Source: Toxotes chatareus (Eukaryota; Chordata; Actinopteri; Toxotidae). Taken from it: a stretch of DNA of 64,000 nucleotides. Where the stretch lies: assembly GCA_016801885.1 (NCBI GenBank), contig CM028901.1, forward strand, positions 14,891,095-14,955,094. The letters run 5' to 3'. The notes beneath the pieces are model-generated. The model ran no database searches. It saw nothing but the letters and a program-made list of their open reading frames with translations, and was not told the DNA's origin. The position numbers and the translations under genes are program-made. Shown here piece by piece: positions 1 through 14,100 of this stretch; within the stretch, counting starts at the first letter, position 1, and each line of letters begins with the position of its first letter.

Positions 1-3000
1 ACATGGCTGCATTGATTTCACTGCTAACATGTTCTCACATGATATGGCAGCAATAATGAGCCAATGATGCTGTCATTTAGCTCTTTTCTCCCTTAGATAC
101 TCCACTTGATAAGCTTCAATATGGTTAAAATGTCTAACCTGGGATAGTAATATGAGCCATCTGTGTTCCTTTGCATGTAAACAAACAGACACAGTAGTTA
201 TCAATAAGAAGCACTCAAATATATCATAACAGTGCTGGAAGAAAGCCATGTGCAGTCATGTTTAGCTTGGATGAGCATAATTGACCCTGTCTAACAACTG
301 GAGAGCAGCCAGAAAGGAAAAAAAAGGCTGAAATACAATAAACAATTTAAAGCTTGACATTTACTGTGAACACAAAAGTGTCCACAGTACATGGGGAGAA
401 AATTGGCTGAAAGTTTTAATTAGCTTTCTAGTAAGATATGCATTTCAGTTTGTACTTGACAAGAGCTAGTTCCAAAAATACTTTCTATCTAGTACTGTAT
501 GAAAAAAGAATCAAAAACTGCCAGGTGGTGAAAGTTGGCATTGAAATCCTGGTCTAATTCTTCTTTAGTCTTGCAAATACATGTTTTGATCAGACATTTC
601 CTGACTTAAAGTTAAAGTAGAAACAAACATGGTTATATTATTCAAACTAAGGTATTGTAAAAAGTACGGTTTCAGAATTGTTACCATAATTCAGACAGAG
701 TCCATATGAACAGCAGTGGTTGTGTTTAGTAACATCTCACTCTCCCTAAATGGCTTGTTCTGGACTTGTTTTTTTGTTGGGTTTTTTTTGCTCAAAACCA
801 GTGTTAATTAATTGCATTTATTCCTCTCCAGCTGTTGGTTCATGGGTCTTTTATTGCGTCTCCATCACCGTCCACGCAATCCCATCACCATATTGCACGA
901 GATAGAGTCTCCACCTGGTGTAACGCTCGCCTTAGGCTCAGCTTGTTGATTTAATGTTGAGATTGTCAAATTTCCATGTAGAACATGCTGCTGCGGTATA
1001 AATGCTGCATTCATATTTAAAATGCCACAAAGATGTGCATTTTCTTCCTCCACCTGCATGCATACATTGCTGAAGGCCTGCCTTGAGCTGTCTGCTAGGA
1101 TGGCTATCCAGGAGGAGACTATCAATTAAAGCAGCCAGCCAGAGCAGCTTAAATAATGCAAACTGCACTTGTTTAGGCAGGAGTATGCTGAAAGCTGATA
1201 TTCCACATCTCTGGTAAGGAGATCATTTAGAGGTGTGTGTTGCCAGGCCTTACGGGGGGATATAGTTTTAAATTCTTTTTCATATTCGTGCCAGTACAAC
1301 AAAATAGCTTTTTTTGATACCTTACTCTGAAGTTTTTCCACAAAATCTTTATTTTTTTTCAATTAACAAAGAAAGATAAAGTTCTCACATGTTAAACCCA
1401 AGCAGCTACACAAGAACATTAAGATTTAAATAGGCATAAACTAGAATATAAATGTTGATGGCTGATATTTCTTGATAAATTGTGCTAAAACCTTTTCCTT
1501 GACCAGCCAGTAGTGTAGATCTTAATTTGCAGGACAGATATTGAGAAGATCCCATACATCACCTCAGCAATACAACCTCTGCTTTAGCCCTCCCCGCATC
1601 ACTTATGCATCCATTAATCATCATATTATTGGATGATAATGCTCTGCCGTGCTGCCCAAGACAGGACGCAGACAGACTTGGATTACACTGGATTAGTTGG
1701 AAAACCAGAAGAAACCGCCAGACTGTATCAATCTGTTGACTGTGCCTGAGGCTGAGAGACAAAGGGAGATGGGGATAGAAAAGAAAGAGAGGGTGGGAGT
1801 GGGTTGGCAGGGCTGGACAGAAAGTAAGAGTCTCTTTCCCCTGGGAAAGGTTATTTGTAAGGGGATTGTACCAAAGTCAGTTACAAAAGGAAAAATGCAA
1901 TCTTGGTGGGGAGGAGGGCAAAAAATGGAAGAGTGGAACGGAGCGGGAGTTGAAATCGAAAAAAAAAAGAGGTTATGGGAGTACTGTTGTAGATGTGTTA
2001 GTGATAAATAAAAGAAGTTCAGATGTCCTAAAAGAAAATATAGAAAGTCCCAGCTACTGTTGAACCCTGCTTTCATACCACGTACCTCGATCCCACCGTC
2101 GCTAACTAAAACACATTTTCAGGTGAATCTCATCCATGACTAACTCACCGTCATTACTGCTGTGATGAATGACAAGTGTAATTTCTCACTCCTTCGAAGG
2201 ACAGGAGTGGTGTAAATTTATTGCTTATTCATGTTTGACACTGTGGAAGCTTTCCACACACATCCTGCTCTGCACACTCGCACAGTAACATCCTTTTATA
2301 ATAAAAGCGTTTTATTTTCGTTTGAGATTCTGCAGAGAACGACAAGTGTTTTCAGCTCTTGTTTCTTATTTTCTTCACTAAACAGCACTAGTACAGTTAA
2401 TATTTGACTTTGGAGTCTGTTTTTACTTGGAGGGGTCCTCTCTGTGCCCCTGCCTTGATCTCCCTGTGACAGCCACCGCTTCCCTTTCCCTCTTCTTTAT
2501 TTATGTCGTTTTGTGTGGTTGGCACCTCTATAGAGAGGATTGCACTGGATTAGCTTCTCCGCCTTCCCAACTGATCCGATCCATTTTGTGTAATCCAACT
2601 CAATTTAATTATGTTTATCGTTCCACCTCACTGGTGCCGAGGAGAAGCAGCACACCTCTACCAAGATAAGCCCGGGGACCTTGTGCCTTTTTGCTGGCAG
2701 AGTGTCTGCCTGAGCCTGTTGCTTTATAAACAGATGGTGTAAGTCACCTACACTCTCAGTAAATACTGTGTTAGGTACACTATTATGTTTCAGAGCTCCC
2801 CTCAAACATCACTGTGACATGGAAAAAAAATATCCATGGTTGAAGATCATAACCTCAATTTTTTTTTGTTGTTATGGGAATTTGTACAGTTTAGCCCCCT
2901 CTGATGTTGGGAGAATTAATGTGCCCACTCTGTATACAGTCCTCTTTATTACTTCTGTGAGTCTAGTCCTTGGCATTAGATATCAAAAGCTCACAATAAA

Positions 3001-3608
3001 AGCATAAAAATAGTTTTTCAAGCACAGTAAGCTCAGTTCAGGGGCTCACAGCTCATAGCCCTGGCCATATTGGAAATCAGATTTTTAATCCGTGTGAATG
3101 TAGCAGTTGTGCAACAAAACCAAAACTAAATTCTGTTGCGAGATTAAATGTATTTAGATCAGATGCTAGCATCAGAATCCCTGTATGGGTGAGAAGTGCC
3201 AATCCAGTCTCAGGCACTTGTCGGTGTAGTTGAGTGCACTGAGCAGCAGATATTACAGACCAACAAGTAGTGAGGATGAAAGGAAAGAATAGAGCCTGCT
3301 CTGTTTTCTGTCTTGAATGCAGCTCCGTCATCTGCGCCTAAGGCAGCTGAAAAAACTCTGTTGTTCTAATACCCTGGGACTAATCTATTATTTTAGACCT
3401 GTTCTGTTGTGAGGAAAAAGTCTGTTTTTGTATTATTTTTTTATTTTTATTCAGCATTTTAATGGGCGAGTTGTGCTGAGATGTACAGCACTCTTTTCCA
3501 AAGGAACACTGTGACTGCATGTCATATAGAACATGCATATTGCTGCTCCCATTAAGAGCAATAAAAATAAAACAGGATCAGATTACATTTTTTCTGTCAT
3601 CAAATGTG

Positions 3609-4929
3609 CAGTTGCTTCAGAAAGTACCCAGGCTTTTTTACGTTTTGCAAAATTTATTGTTGTAGATTTATCTTTAAATGGATAAACTGCCTTTTTATGC
3701 CCATTAATCTACACTCACCAAACCATAATGACAAAATGAAAACGTGTTTTTAGAAACTTTAGAAAATTTATCAAAAAACAAATAGCAAAAATTAGTTATT
3801 TACAAAAGTATTCAGACCCTTTGCTGTGTTCAGAACTTGACTGAAATCCACCTGTGGCAAATTGAGTTGATTGGATGTTAGACAGGGACACACCTGTGTA
3901 TATAAGGTCCCACAATTTACCCTGCATGTCAGAACAAAAACCAAGCCATGAGGTCTAAGGAACTCTCTGCAGACCTCAGTGATATAATTGTGGCGAGACA
4001 TTGAGCAAGTGTCTAAAATCATTTCTAAAGCTCAGAGTGTTCTCAGGAGAACAGTGACCTCAATAATTTGGAAATGGAAGAGGTTTGGAACAAGTTGGTC
4101 GTCTGGCCAAACTGAGTAACCAGGCAAGAAGGGCCTTGGTCAGGGAGGTGACCAAGAACCCAACGGTCACTCTAACAGAGCTTCAGTCCTCAGCAGAGAC
4201 GGGACAACCTGCCGGAAGGAAGACCATCTCAGCAGCACTCCATCAATCAGGCCTTTATGGTAGAGCAGCCAGACAGAAGCCAGCTTGAGTAAAAGGCAAA
4301 TGACAGCACACTTGAAGTTTGTCAGATGGCATTTAAAGGACTCGGAGAACATGAGGAAAAAGACTGATCTGATCCGATGAGACAAAAATTTAAATATTTA
4401 AGCAGAACTCCAAACACTATGTCTGATAAACACCAGACACTGCTCATCACCTGGCTAATACCATAATACCAGGGTGAAGCACGGTGATGGCAGCTTCACA
4501 ACACCAGGGACAGGGAGACTGGTCAGAACTGAGGGAAAGATGAATGCAACCAGATACAGAGAGGTCCTCGAAGAAAACCTGCTCCTGATCTCTAAAGAGA
4601 CCTGATGATGACAGATGACAGATGCTTCCCATCTGCCAGGAAGAATGGGATAAACTGCCCAAATCCAGGCTCTGAGAGGCTTCCCCAAGAAGGCTCCAAG
4701 CTGTAATTGCTGCTAAAGGTTTGACTGCTTCTGCTGTTAAGTACTGAATCAAAGGTTTGATTACTTTGGTAAACGTAAATGAGATTTAAGTTTTTGATTT
4801 TTCACAAATTTTTAGCAAATTTGTGAAAACACATTTTCACTTTATGATAATGGGTTATTGAGTGTAGCTTTGAGATTAAAACTACAACCCAAAGTGTGCA
4901 AGGGGTCTGAAAACTTCCTGGAGTCACTG
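3609..4929 (+). mobile_element. Degenerate, internally deleted Tc1/mariner DNA transposon
   Basis: The element is about 1.32 kb. Its ends are inverted repeats: the left end starts CAGTTGCTTCAGAAAGTACC, and the reverse complement of the right end starts CAGTGACTCCAGGAAGTTTT. The right flank is TA (4930-4931) and the left flank is TG (3607-3608), consistent with a TA target duplication in which the left copy has mutated. Long inner terminal sequences with the AAAGTATTCAGACCCTTTGC motif near 3807-3826 are typical of fish Tc1-like elements. Intact relatives are about 1.6 kb, so this copy is shortened and surely immobile. Confidence 0.9.
3948..4747 (+). pseudogene. Tc1-like transposase pseudogene
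   Basis: The ATG at 3948 begins MRSKELSADL, the usual start of fish Tc1 transposases. The stretch 4090-4288 keeps the helix-turn-helix region readable (GRLAKLSNQARRALVREVTK, later TISAALHQSGLYGR). Stops and frameshifts follow, for example a TGA near 4285-4288. Remnants of the catalytic domain are visible at 4470-4600 (KHGDGS-like, GRLVRTEGKMNA). Sequence then jumps to the C-terminal part (EEWDKLPK-like at about 4640-4660, ending near the TGA at 4745). The middle of the catalytic domain, including the later acidic residues of the DDE/D triad, is therefore missing. This is a dead copy. Confidence 0.85.
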
Positions 4930-5778
4930 TATATGTTAATTGTCATTTTGATTTAATGGAAAGAAACAAAACGTTTCCAAACGTCATCATTCTTTCATAA
5001 GTAACCATTAACGGCATTAATCTTCTTTGGTGTGTTAAGTATTGAATATCCTGCTCACCTTTTGAAAACAGAAAGAGAAGCACAGGCTTTGGTGGCAGTG
5101 GACATGAATCTTTAATGAGCAAGGGCGGTGGGATATCAGTAAATGAAAGTTAAGTGCATTTTCTGGGTTTTTGGAGCAGGAAAAGTTATCCTGTAATGTA
5201 CTGAGAGAGGAGGAGAGATGGATGCTCATTTACCACCAGTGCCAAGAGACCTTTCCTCATGTCCTGCTGGGCTGCTTGCTTCGCCGTGTCTCCAGTCTCT
5301 ATTTTAAGAGCTTGATTTTAAAGCCTAATTGTGTTCAGAGTTTTTAGGGACATCTCCCTCTGTTTCTTGTGCCCTTTTTTTTTTTCTCTCCTATGTCATG
5401 CCAGCAAAATCTTTAAAAATAGAAAACGATGCAAAGCACGATTTGTAATTTGTTTAGAGTGCCTGCTTTAAACCATACCTACTGAATAATCCCATCTTCT
5501 CATTTCCTTTAATACAGCACAGCGACCAGATGCAACATGTATATTATTTTTCGCCAGCCTGTTAACGTGTCACCGCTGTTGCAATTGGCTGTAAAAACAT
5601 TCATTAAGTCTTATAGGCAAACCATAAACAAGGGGTCAAACCAGGATATATGACCCTCATAACAAGCCCAGTTATTCACTCTCCCCTTGGTAATGAAATC
5701 GCACTGTTGCTGCCGTCTCTTTGACACTCCAGCTGATGGCTCATATGTGCTCCTTCACTGTGCCATTTGGCAGCACTT

Positions 5779-5834
5779 CTTGTTAAAGTTTGACCTAGGA
5801 TTTGCCCAATAAGAGGCTTGTTAAAGTTTGACCT
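5779..5834 (+). repeat. 18-bp direct repeat
   Basis: CTTGTTAAAGTTTGACCT occurs at 5779-5796 and 5817-5834 with no mismatch, 38 bp apart. It looks like a local duplication. Confidence 0.9.
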
Positions 5835-8800
5835 GGAAGTGGGTCTCTGTCTGTCTGTCTCCTTGTTAAATCTCTGCCCCTGTCTCCGCAGCCATCATTA
5901 GTCTGTGGGAAATGTTTGGCTATTGTATGGAGTCTATTTTTTTTGTTTTTTTTAGACTAAACAATGGCCTTACAGCATACTGTGAGGAGTGCACAGCTCT
6001 CACAAAAGCAACAGATTGGGGTTTTAATAATACAGACCTTTATTTAAAAGGCACAGCTGTTGTGCAAGCAGAAATTATCTGGGCTGAACCATAGAATTGC
6101 AGTTTTGTGTTATTTATATGTTGCTTACTACTGAAAAAAGAAAATGTTTTGATATAGTAATTTAACAGTATTTAAGGAAATATAATTATTTCAAAAATAA
6201 TTATACTTGTTCCCAATGCAGTTTTCTTTGTGCCAGGACTTTCCTGGAGTGTTGAACAAGACTGGATGAGACAGCTGCTTTGTTTGAATCCATTAAATAA
6301 CACTTGATCGTTGGCACGTTTTTCAACACTTATCCCCCCTTGCTGTCTTGGTCACATTTGACTGATTTAAAATCCTACAGCTCATAGTTGTGATGGGAAT
6401 GAATTAGGTGAAACTGCGTTAAGCATTATTTCTCATCACTTCATTTTACTGCAAGCTGCCAATTTTTGTGATGAAACCATTAAATAAACAAGGCAGAAAT
6501 GTTGAATAAAAAAGCCAGCGTTATTTTATACTTTCCTTACTCTCAAATACCATGAAAGGAATAAAACGACAAGAAAAGACTGGTCGGCCTTAAGGCCACT
6601 GTGTTCTTCTACTGAGGACAAATCTTTAAAAACATGTCACAAATATATAGTTTCATTTAAAAAAAAATAGCTTTTCTGAAACAGCTGGGCATTGTAGTTT
6701 TTAGCAAACGTTACTCAGACAGGAGGAAGTAGTGCATTTGTCGGGGACTATTTCCAGCTGCGGATTAATAGCATTTTGTCCTCTTGTGAGTTTTGATGCC
6801 TTGGTATGGAATATGTGGGACAGAGGCAAAATTAGCGGTTGTGTGTGTTCATGGTAACAAACAGTGAGGCTCACTGATGTGTTTTTAATAGTTTTTGGAC
6901 AAGAACGGAGATGTACAGCACCGAGGGACAAGATGTATCAGGCTCTGGGTACACAGACCATACTTATTAGTAGGATCAGTTCAGTGCTGGTTTTGGTCTT
7001 TTTATGGACTTTGTTGACTATAAGAAAAATATAGAATATAGAGTTTTTATATAGATATATTCTACTCTATACATAGAATGTCACTAATCGTACGCTTTGT
7101 GTATGCAACTGAAATTATTCACTTTGTATCATTTGTATTATTTTACTTTTTTTTTTTTTCAATTTAAAGATCCAAATTTTTAGATTTGTTTTTGTAAAGC
7201 TAAAACTCCAGTGGCTGCAGCTGTAGCTATTTATTAGGCAACTAATTCATTAGTGATGATACCAGAAGTATCACAGCTCAATTCCTCTCTGTCACATGTA
7301 ATGCATCTCTGGCAAATATGATTGTAATTACAGCTAGCATGCAGTCACGCAGTTGACGCCTCCTGAGCCGGCGTGTCGACGGGAGGCTGCAAGAGGTGAA
7401 TGGATAGAAATCAAGTTTATAGATCTGTGGTTCGCACGCGCCCACCCTTCCACCAAAGGGCCGGGGTTTTAATTGCTGTCTGACCAGGGTTGGTTCTGTG
7501 TGAAGATGGGCCACGTTGATACGAGAAGTAGGGGGAAGGAATGGTTTTCTTTTTCTGTGGTTGTTGTATTGACAGCTTCTCATCCTGGAGGAGCTGATAA
7601 GAACATGGGATCCAGGGAGACACACAGAGGAGTGGATTGCATTTCAGGGCCAGGAATCAGAGCTGTTTTCGGGGACGAGTGAGCCTTAGTGGTCCTGTGC
7701 TGGCATATCCAACGTCTGAGGACATGACAGTGGGTTGAAGTCTCAGAGAGGTTTTACTGCAAGGGACAAAGTGCGGGAGCAGGTGGCTCACATGAGCAAA
7801 GAGCTCATAACCTTGTAACATAAATGAAACAGCTGCGTGCACGAGGAGCATCGTATTCAAAATCAATGAGGGAAAGTGCATTGATTTACAAAACAAAACA
7901 CAAACACGGGACCTTTTCTGCTCGTTTTATGTTAGGTCATTGTTTCAGTGCTGCCTCATTTACTGTATCTTGTGTTCAGAAACAAAGGAGTATTCATATC
8001 TGTTCCCCATTTTTTTTTCCAGTTTGGTATACTGTCATTAGTTTGTCAAATTATTGAGCTTAATTAAGTTTTTATTACGTTTTAACGATGGAGAGATGTG
8101 AGCACTGCAAGTAATTATAGAATAATTTGTGAGTCAAACTGTGTAGTCATTTTGTTGTTATGTAACAGTATTGCTAACAAGAATTCATAACCCATCAGCG
8201 TTAAAGGCTGATATCTGTAATTTTGTATTGTGTCTGCAGATAGTTGATTTTTTAATTTTTTGCTTGTGTTGTATCTTTTGTGCTGTTTCTCATCTTTGAG
8301 TTTGGCCCTGTTTATTCCAATAGATGACACATTCATTCCATTTTATTCTTTTCAAGGTGGACGTCATGAACACTGTGTGAGACATAACACTGAAAGATAA
8401 TCGAGGTTATTAACAGAATAATTGATTTGTGGAAGTGTTTTGGATAAAATATATGATGTGAAGAAAATAAAATGTCACTGCAGATGTTTAGACCTACTCA
8501 GCTGCGCTCTGGTCAGGGAGGAGCCCTCATATATCAGAGCGGGATCACATCACCGATCAATATTTGATGTGTAATAAAAGCCAAATATCTGGGCATACAC
8601 ATATCTAACCCTAAAGTGACATCACTCCAAACACTTGACTTATTCCTCCTGTTACTCCTTTACACAATGCCTCTGAGACTGGAGAATCTGCAGCGCTGTA
8701 GGACAAATTGCATTATATGTGTCATAGATCTCACTGTCAGAAGTACATTACCCCCACTGAGCTGCTCAGGTCGCCCAGTGAGAGATAATTGTGACCCCTG

Positions 8801-11032
8801 CTGAGAGGGAAGAGCCCAACTTACAGGAGCCACTCTCCGTTCGTCACAAAGCACTCGTTTAAAGCCTTTCCCTTCAGAGTTAAAGTAGTAATCCTGAGCT
8901 CAATTCTAGGATGTTTTTCTTATAACCTTTCCATTTTTAGTGGCTGTTACAGTTAGCAGCAGGGGCCCTCGGCAGATTTCCAATTCAGTTTTCCCATAGG
9001 TTTTTCAATCCACAGTATGCAGAAATTAGTCTGTGGTTCACATAAGGATCTACGACCTCCTCTGTGACGTATTTTACCTTAGATAATACCTCAACTGTCT
9101 GCTTTATTAGCTTTATATTTATATTAAAGTGCTTCAAATATGATTAAAAAAAAGTGTCTCTATATTGGATTTCTTTGTGTGCAAGAGAGTTTTTTTATTT
9201 TTTAAAAATGCAAAACTTCCATTCGAAATCTGTTGCTTTTAGTTCAAAAGTAATGTATTCCTAATACTCCTGCTTCTGTTTTGTATTCATGAATAACACT
9301 AAATTACCTGCATAATACAAGCGTGCCTGAAGATGATGTTGGTGTATTTTTAGAATTAGACCAATATTCACTGAAAGATTTTTTTCTTTTAACTATTCAC
9401 TTGCATACCTGGATTTTGATGTTGTAAAATCTTACCCATGGTTTTATGCATATTTTTTGTATGACCCCTGGCTTATGGTAGCTAATGTTTGTACATTTTA
9501 AGTAGGTACATAGAGTACATAGAGTTTACTGAGTTATCGCTGTTTCTGCTACTGTTACTGCTACACTCAATAGTAGCATTTACCATTGAAATGCACAGGC
9601 CGTTTGAGTCAGCTTAAGCAAAAATTCCACAAGCTCGGTTTAGAAATGATGTTTTTCCCTTTCAACAGCACTTGTAGTTGCCCAGTTATGACTTTTTTCA
9701 TCTTTAAATCATTATGAAATATTCTTTTGTCAAATCGGACATAGTGAGAAATTTCTTCTACAATAATTTTACACCTTACTTGAAAATGCAAAAACATCAG
9801 GTTGTTTTATTATTTAACATTTTTCAATTTACAACAACTCACTTTTCACAACAAGCTCACAGCAAAGCGCATCCCATGTGCTGCTGTAGGCCACTTTCCC
9901 CTCTCACTGTAGCAGTATTTTTCAGTTCCACTCTACCTACTGTTCTCTCCGCATAACACAAATAACCCCCCTGGCAATCGGGAGTGTCTGCCTCATTATC
10001 ATATTTATTTAAAGTATCGTATGACCCATTTCATTCCAACATGGGTTCCTCTCGTCATGATTGAGTAGTTCCATATTTAAGGGTAGTCTCCGGAGATGCT
10101 GCTGTGCATAATGGGAACATTACTATTAAGCGTAGTCACAGGCCTGTCCTTGTCATTAGAGTGAAAAGCGAAACACTTGTTCTGTTCCTAAGTAAGCATT
10201 GTTTTAGGTTACAGTGACTGCATTATTACAGATTATTGTTACAAACTGCAGACTGTAGAAAAGGAGCCCTCAAACTTTTTATGGAGGGAATGCTTGAAAT
10301 CCAACTCACTTAATCAATGATCTGTCATGTAAGCAGTACGAGATCAAATACTGAATACGTTTGCCGAGAGCTCTGGACTGATATTTCAACTGAGACATAA
10401 TTAATGAGATGTGCATGTCTGGTTCTGTCTCCTCTGAGCAAAGCACTGTAAGACGTCTGCTGGGACTAAGTATAGCGGCTAAGAGCAGCAGGAAGAGGAG
10501 CGGAGTCTTACTGCAGTTACTGAGGTGCAGCTACACTACAGCCACAATAACAAGGAAGTTCATGTGCTTTGCAAGAGAAAAAAAAACAAAACATGTTGAC
10601 CTCAGTGTCTGAATCGGCTGACCTGTAACTCTTTCCTTTGCTTAACACTAGTTGTGCTTATTTAGGGCAGAACTTTGAAACACATCCATCGGTGCTCTGG
10701 ATTCATAGAGAACGTACTGCCTAAATTGCCTTAAGCACATGAATTTCCAAGCATAATCTAGTGTATGTAGTGCCGACTTGTTTATAAATGCAGAATCGAT
10801 TTTAAATAGTAAACATTATTAGAAACAATGTTGGCACTCTTAGGCAGAGCAGAAAGGAAATGTATATAAAAAGCCTTTGTCTAGTCTGGCATAATAATTT
10901 AAAACACCAACTGATTTGGCTTCATAAGGGTGGAACTAATATAGACAGTTAGATTACACAAAAAACCATCACTATGATAGCATCATGAAAATAAAATTAT
11001 ATAAATCATATCGCAGTATACAGCATTTACAC

Positions 11033-11195
11033 TAGGGCTACAGCTAATGATTGATTTTTTTTTTATTGATGAATTTGCTGATTATTGTCATGATTTTGAA
11101 TTTTCATTGTTTAGCATAAAACGAAATAGTGAAAAACGTTCATCCTTGTTTCTCTGAGTCCAAGGTGACGGCTGGAGGCAACAAATTTGAAAACC
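11033..11195 (+). repeat. Partial copy of a fish short non-autonomous interspersed repeat (AGGGCTGCAACTA type)
   Basis: The segment starts CTAGGGCTACAGCTAATGATT, continues with TTATTGATGAAT...GCTGATTATTGTCATG and then AAATAGTGAAAAACG and a CCAAGGTGACGGCTG-like stretch. This order matches a very common teleost repeat that I recognise from its AGGGCTGCAACTAACGATT start and AATAGTGAAAAATGTC interior. It is probably a non-autonomous DNA transposon; the family assignment is from memory. The copy is diverged and truncated on the right. Confidence 0.6.
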
Positions 11196-14100
11196 CAGCG
11201 CCTGGACGGACGGCTCAACATGTTCTATTCCTTCCACCGTCAAAAGTCTGTCACTGCATGCAAGATGCAAGATGTTCATGCCTTAGGAGTTTTGGTTCTT
11301 ATGATGCATTTGCTTGGTGTTTTGTCGATATGAAGTGCCAGGTTTAATCAATCTGTTTTTGTTATTTTCGCTCTGTTGAAGACCCTGTGAGGTCGAAAGT
11401 GGTTGGCAGCTGAAACCATTACACCTGACTAATTTAAGGCTCTCAGTATTCCTTTCCTTCTCGTTCTGTGTTAGAGTGGCTGAAGAATATTTTCTTCTTT
11501 GTGACCACTTGTTTCATCTGCAAGAGCGCCTTGGGGCTCCCTGAATTTGAAACTGATTGAAAACACTTGGCTTCTGTGTCTTTTTTCGTAGAAGGTAAAA
11601 TGTTTCTCATCACATGTTGAATGTTTTGTTTTTGGTCTACATCTGTAAAAGTTGAATTTTGTCCGAGCAGCTGTCAGACATTCTGAGCGAGGAGCAGAAA
11701 GTTGTGAAACTTGGCATTGTATTTCCTGTATTTAAAGCCAGCTGCAGTTCTTAAAGATGGGTAAGGAGAGTGCTAACGAACAAACACGTTTTGACATCCA
11801 TAGTTTATTCAGTATAGGCTGTTTAACACTCCTGCACAGTGTTATAGTTGTTTTGCTCATGTAGTTTGTTCTTTGGAAGCTCTGGAAAATGGGGAAGTAA
11901 AAACAATTACAACAAAGCTACTTTAGCACAATGCATAAAACCCTGTGGCCATGCTGAAATCATCAAGAACAGGATTTGCTGTGTTTTTGCATAACAATAT
12001 GTAATGACAGCTTTGGCACTGCATAGCAGCACCACTGTACGTAGAAGCAGTTTTCTGGCTTGTGATCAACATTGTTTTCAATTACAGCACTTGACATAGT
12101 GTCTTCAAATTAGTGAATCTGATATAGATACTCAAAAATAACTTCTGTGTTGACTCAGAGATAACCTTCCACCTGGCTTCACGCTTGTTTAGTCTCACTT
12201 CTACTAGGGTTCATTATTTTTTTTGAGAGTTTGACGTTCGGTGAGGAACTCATCTTAAAAACCGAATGGTCTTTTAAGGAGTCACTTAAAAGGTTTTATT
12301 GGTACTTTTTTTTTTTTTTACATTTCACAGTTTAAAATAAAAAAGATCCGAGTGTGTTCTCCACCAGCAGCGCAGTTAACAACACGTTACGTGTGTATGA
12401 CCTTTAGCTGCTGCGATTCCATCCCATTATCACCTGCCTACAGTTGGCATGCATGTGCTTCAAAGGGGTGTTTCACACCCAGGCTTTCACAGCGATCATT
12501 TAATGGAGACTTTCAATTGCCAGATCTCACGCGAACACACTTTCTGTAATCTTCCACTGTCGCAGCACAACAACAGTCCAGATGTTTTTGTGCTGATTTA
12601 AATGACCCATTATTCCTGTGAGATGCAATTTAATTCTGACTGGCTCCAACTCAGACCCCGAACCGGGTGAACTTGACGACAGCAGTGGACAGCTGCCTCC
12701 TATATTTTTCAGCTCAGAGCTGCCATGCTAATGATGTGCAGTGGGTGGTGATGCACTGAGGCATTACACATGCCTTTGCCATGGTGTGAGAATGGATTCT
12801 CACTTTCAGATGACATAAAGCCACGTCTTCAATGTGTTACACTGTGAACTGCCATCCTGAGGGAGTAGGCATACCCTTCACAGTCCCTTGTTTTGTCTCA
12901 TTTTCACAGCCTTATTTGCTCATATGTCTCAGGTCGGGGGTCTGACATTGACAATGCTTTCAAATATTACTGTCACACAAAATACCCAGAGCTAGAATAC
13001 CAGCCTACATCTATAAGATAAAGGACACTGGGGGGAAAATTGCTTTAAAGAGCAATGTCCTACCTGGTAGTTAAGCTGCTCAGTGATTGGGAGCCAATCC
13101 CTGTTGTTTCAGCTTCCCCTCCCCTTGAATTTTTACTCCTGTTGTTGTTGTTTTCCCTGCTGCGGTTGCTTGACTGAAGCAACGTGCCAGTGGGTGACAA
13201 CATGCAGCAAAATATGGTTAACATGTTTCATGTGACACTTCAATTTCCTCTCTGTCAATCAGTGCAGCTGCTGTATCTCTCTTATTGCTCTGCGAGACTG
13301 ACAGCCCATGATAGATCTAGTTCTCGGTTAGCAGCTGAAACGTGTGATTACACACACGAGCATGCAAATATGATGCATATATGCAAGTGAGACCTACATA
13401 AACCCGCTCGTACTACGTATGCACGCACACATGCTGCAAAAACTTCACAAAGCAATTGGCTTAGGACTGAGTTCTGAGACAAGTGGAAAACACCCACATT
13501 TTTGAGACAAAACCTCGTCTGCTGCACACTGACGCCAAGACTTGAGTCAGAAAAATAATTCCTAGATTCCAGCAGTGAGTGTATTTTAATCCTGGACTTA
13601 ATTACTTGTTATTTTTTGTAGTGTGCAAAAAGAGCATCCCTCATGATTTATGTAAACACGGCTGCTTCTAAAATAATCTGAAATTCCCTGAAAATGGATT
13701 TTGTTTACAGTAAATCCTGCACAATCTGGGCACAGAGGTGATGGCTCCTGGGTGCTCCTGTACGCCTGCTGTGGCCTCAGAGAGATTGTCATAAAAATGG
13801 TGCGTCCTGGAGAGACAGCCGGCGGCATTGCTGAGTCGACAGCCCCGCTGTGTCCTAGAGTAGTCCATTAGCTCTACCTGCCCCTTTTCTCCACAGGATC
13901 CCCACAGCACTAAATGAAGCCAGGCATATTTTCATCTTCCTGACAGCCTGGCTGCAGCTGCAAGCAGGGGAGATGGAGGTCTGTGTCAGCCTGCACATTC
14001 TGCCACATTTCTGTTGGCAGGATTGGCGCAGAAGCTGATGCACAGACCACTATATCATTTATACTGGACTTAACCTTTTTTGTTGCTTTTTCTCTGTATT

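Noticed and set aside
1693..2076. 127-codon frame on the minus strand, the longest or nearly so in intron 1
   Set aside because: Phe/Ser/Leu-rich composition from an A/G-rich + strand, overlapped by another frame; no recognised domain.
4085..4288. 67-codon frame that might be taken for a DNA-binding protein gene
   Set aside because: It is the surviving helix-turn-helix part of a dead Tc1 transposase.
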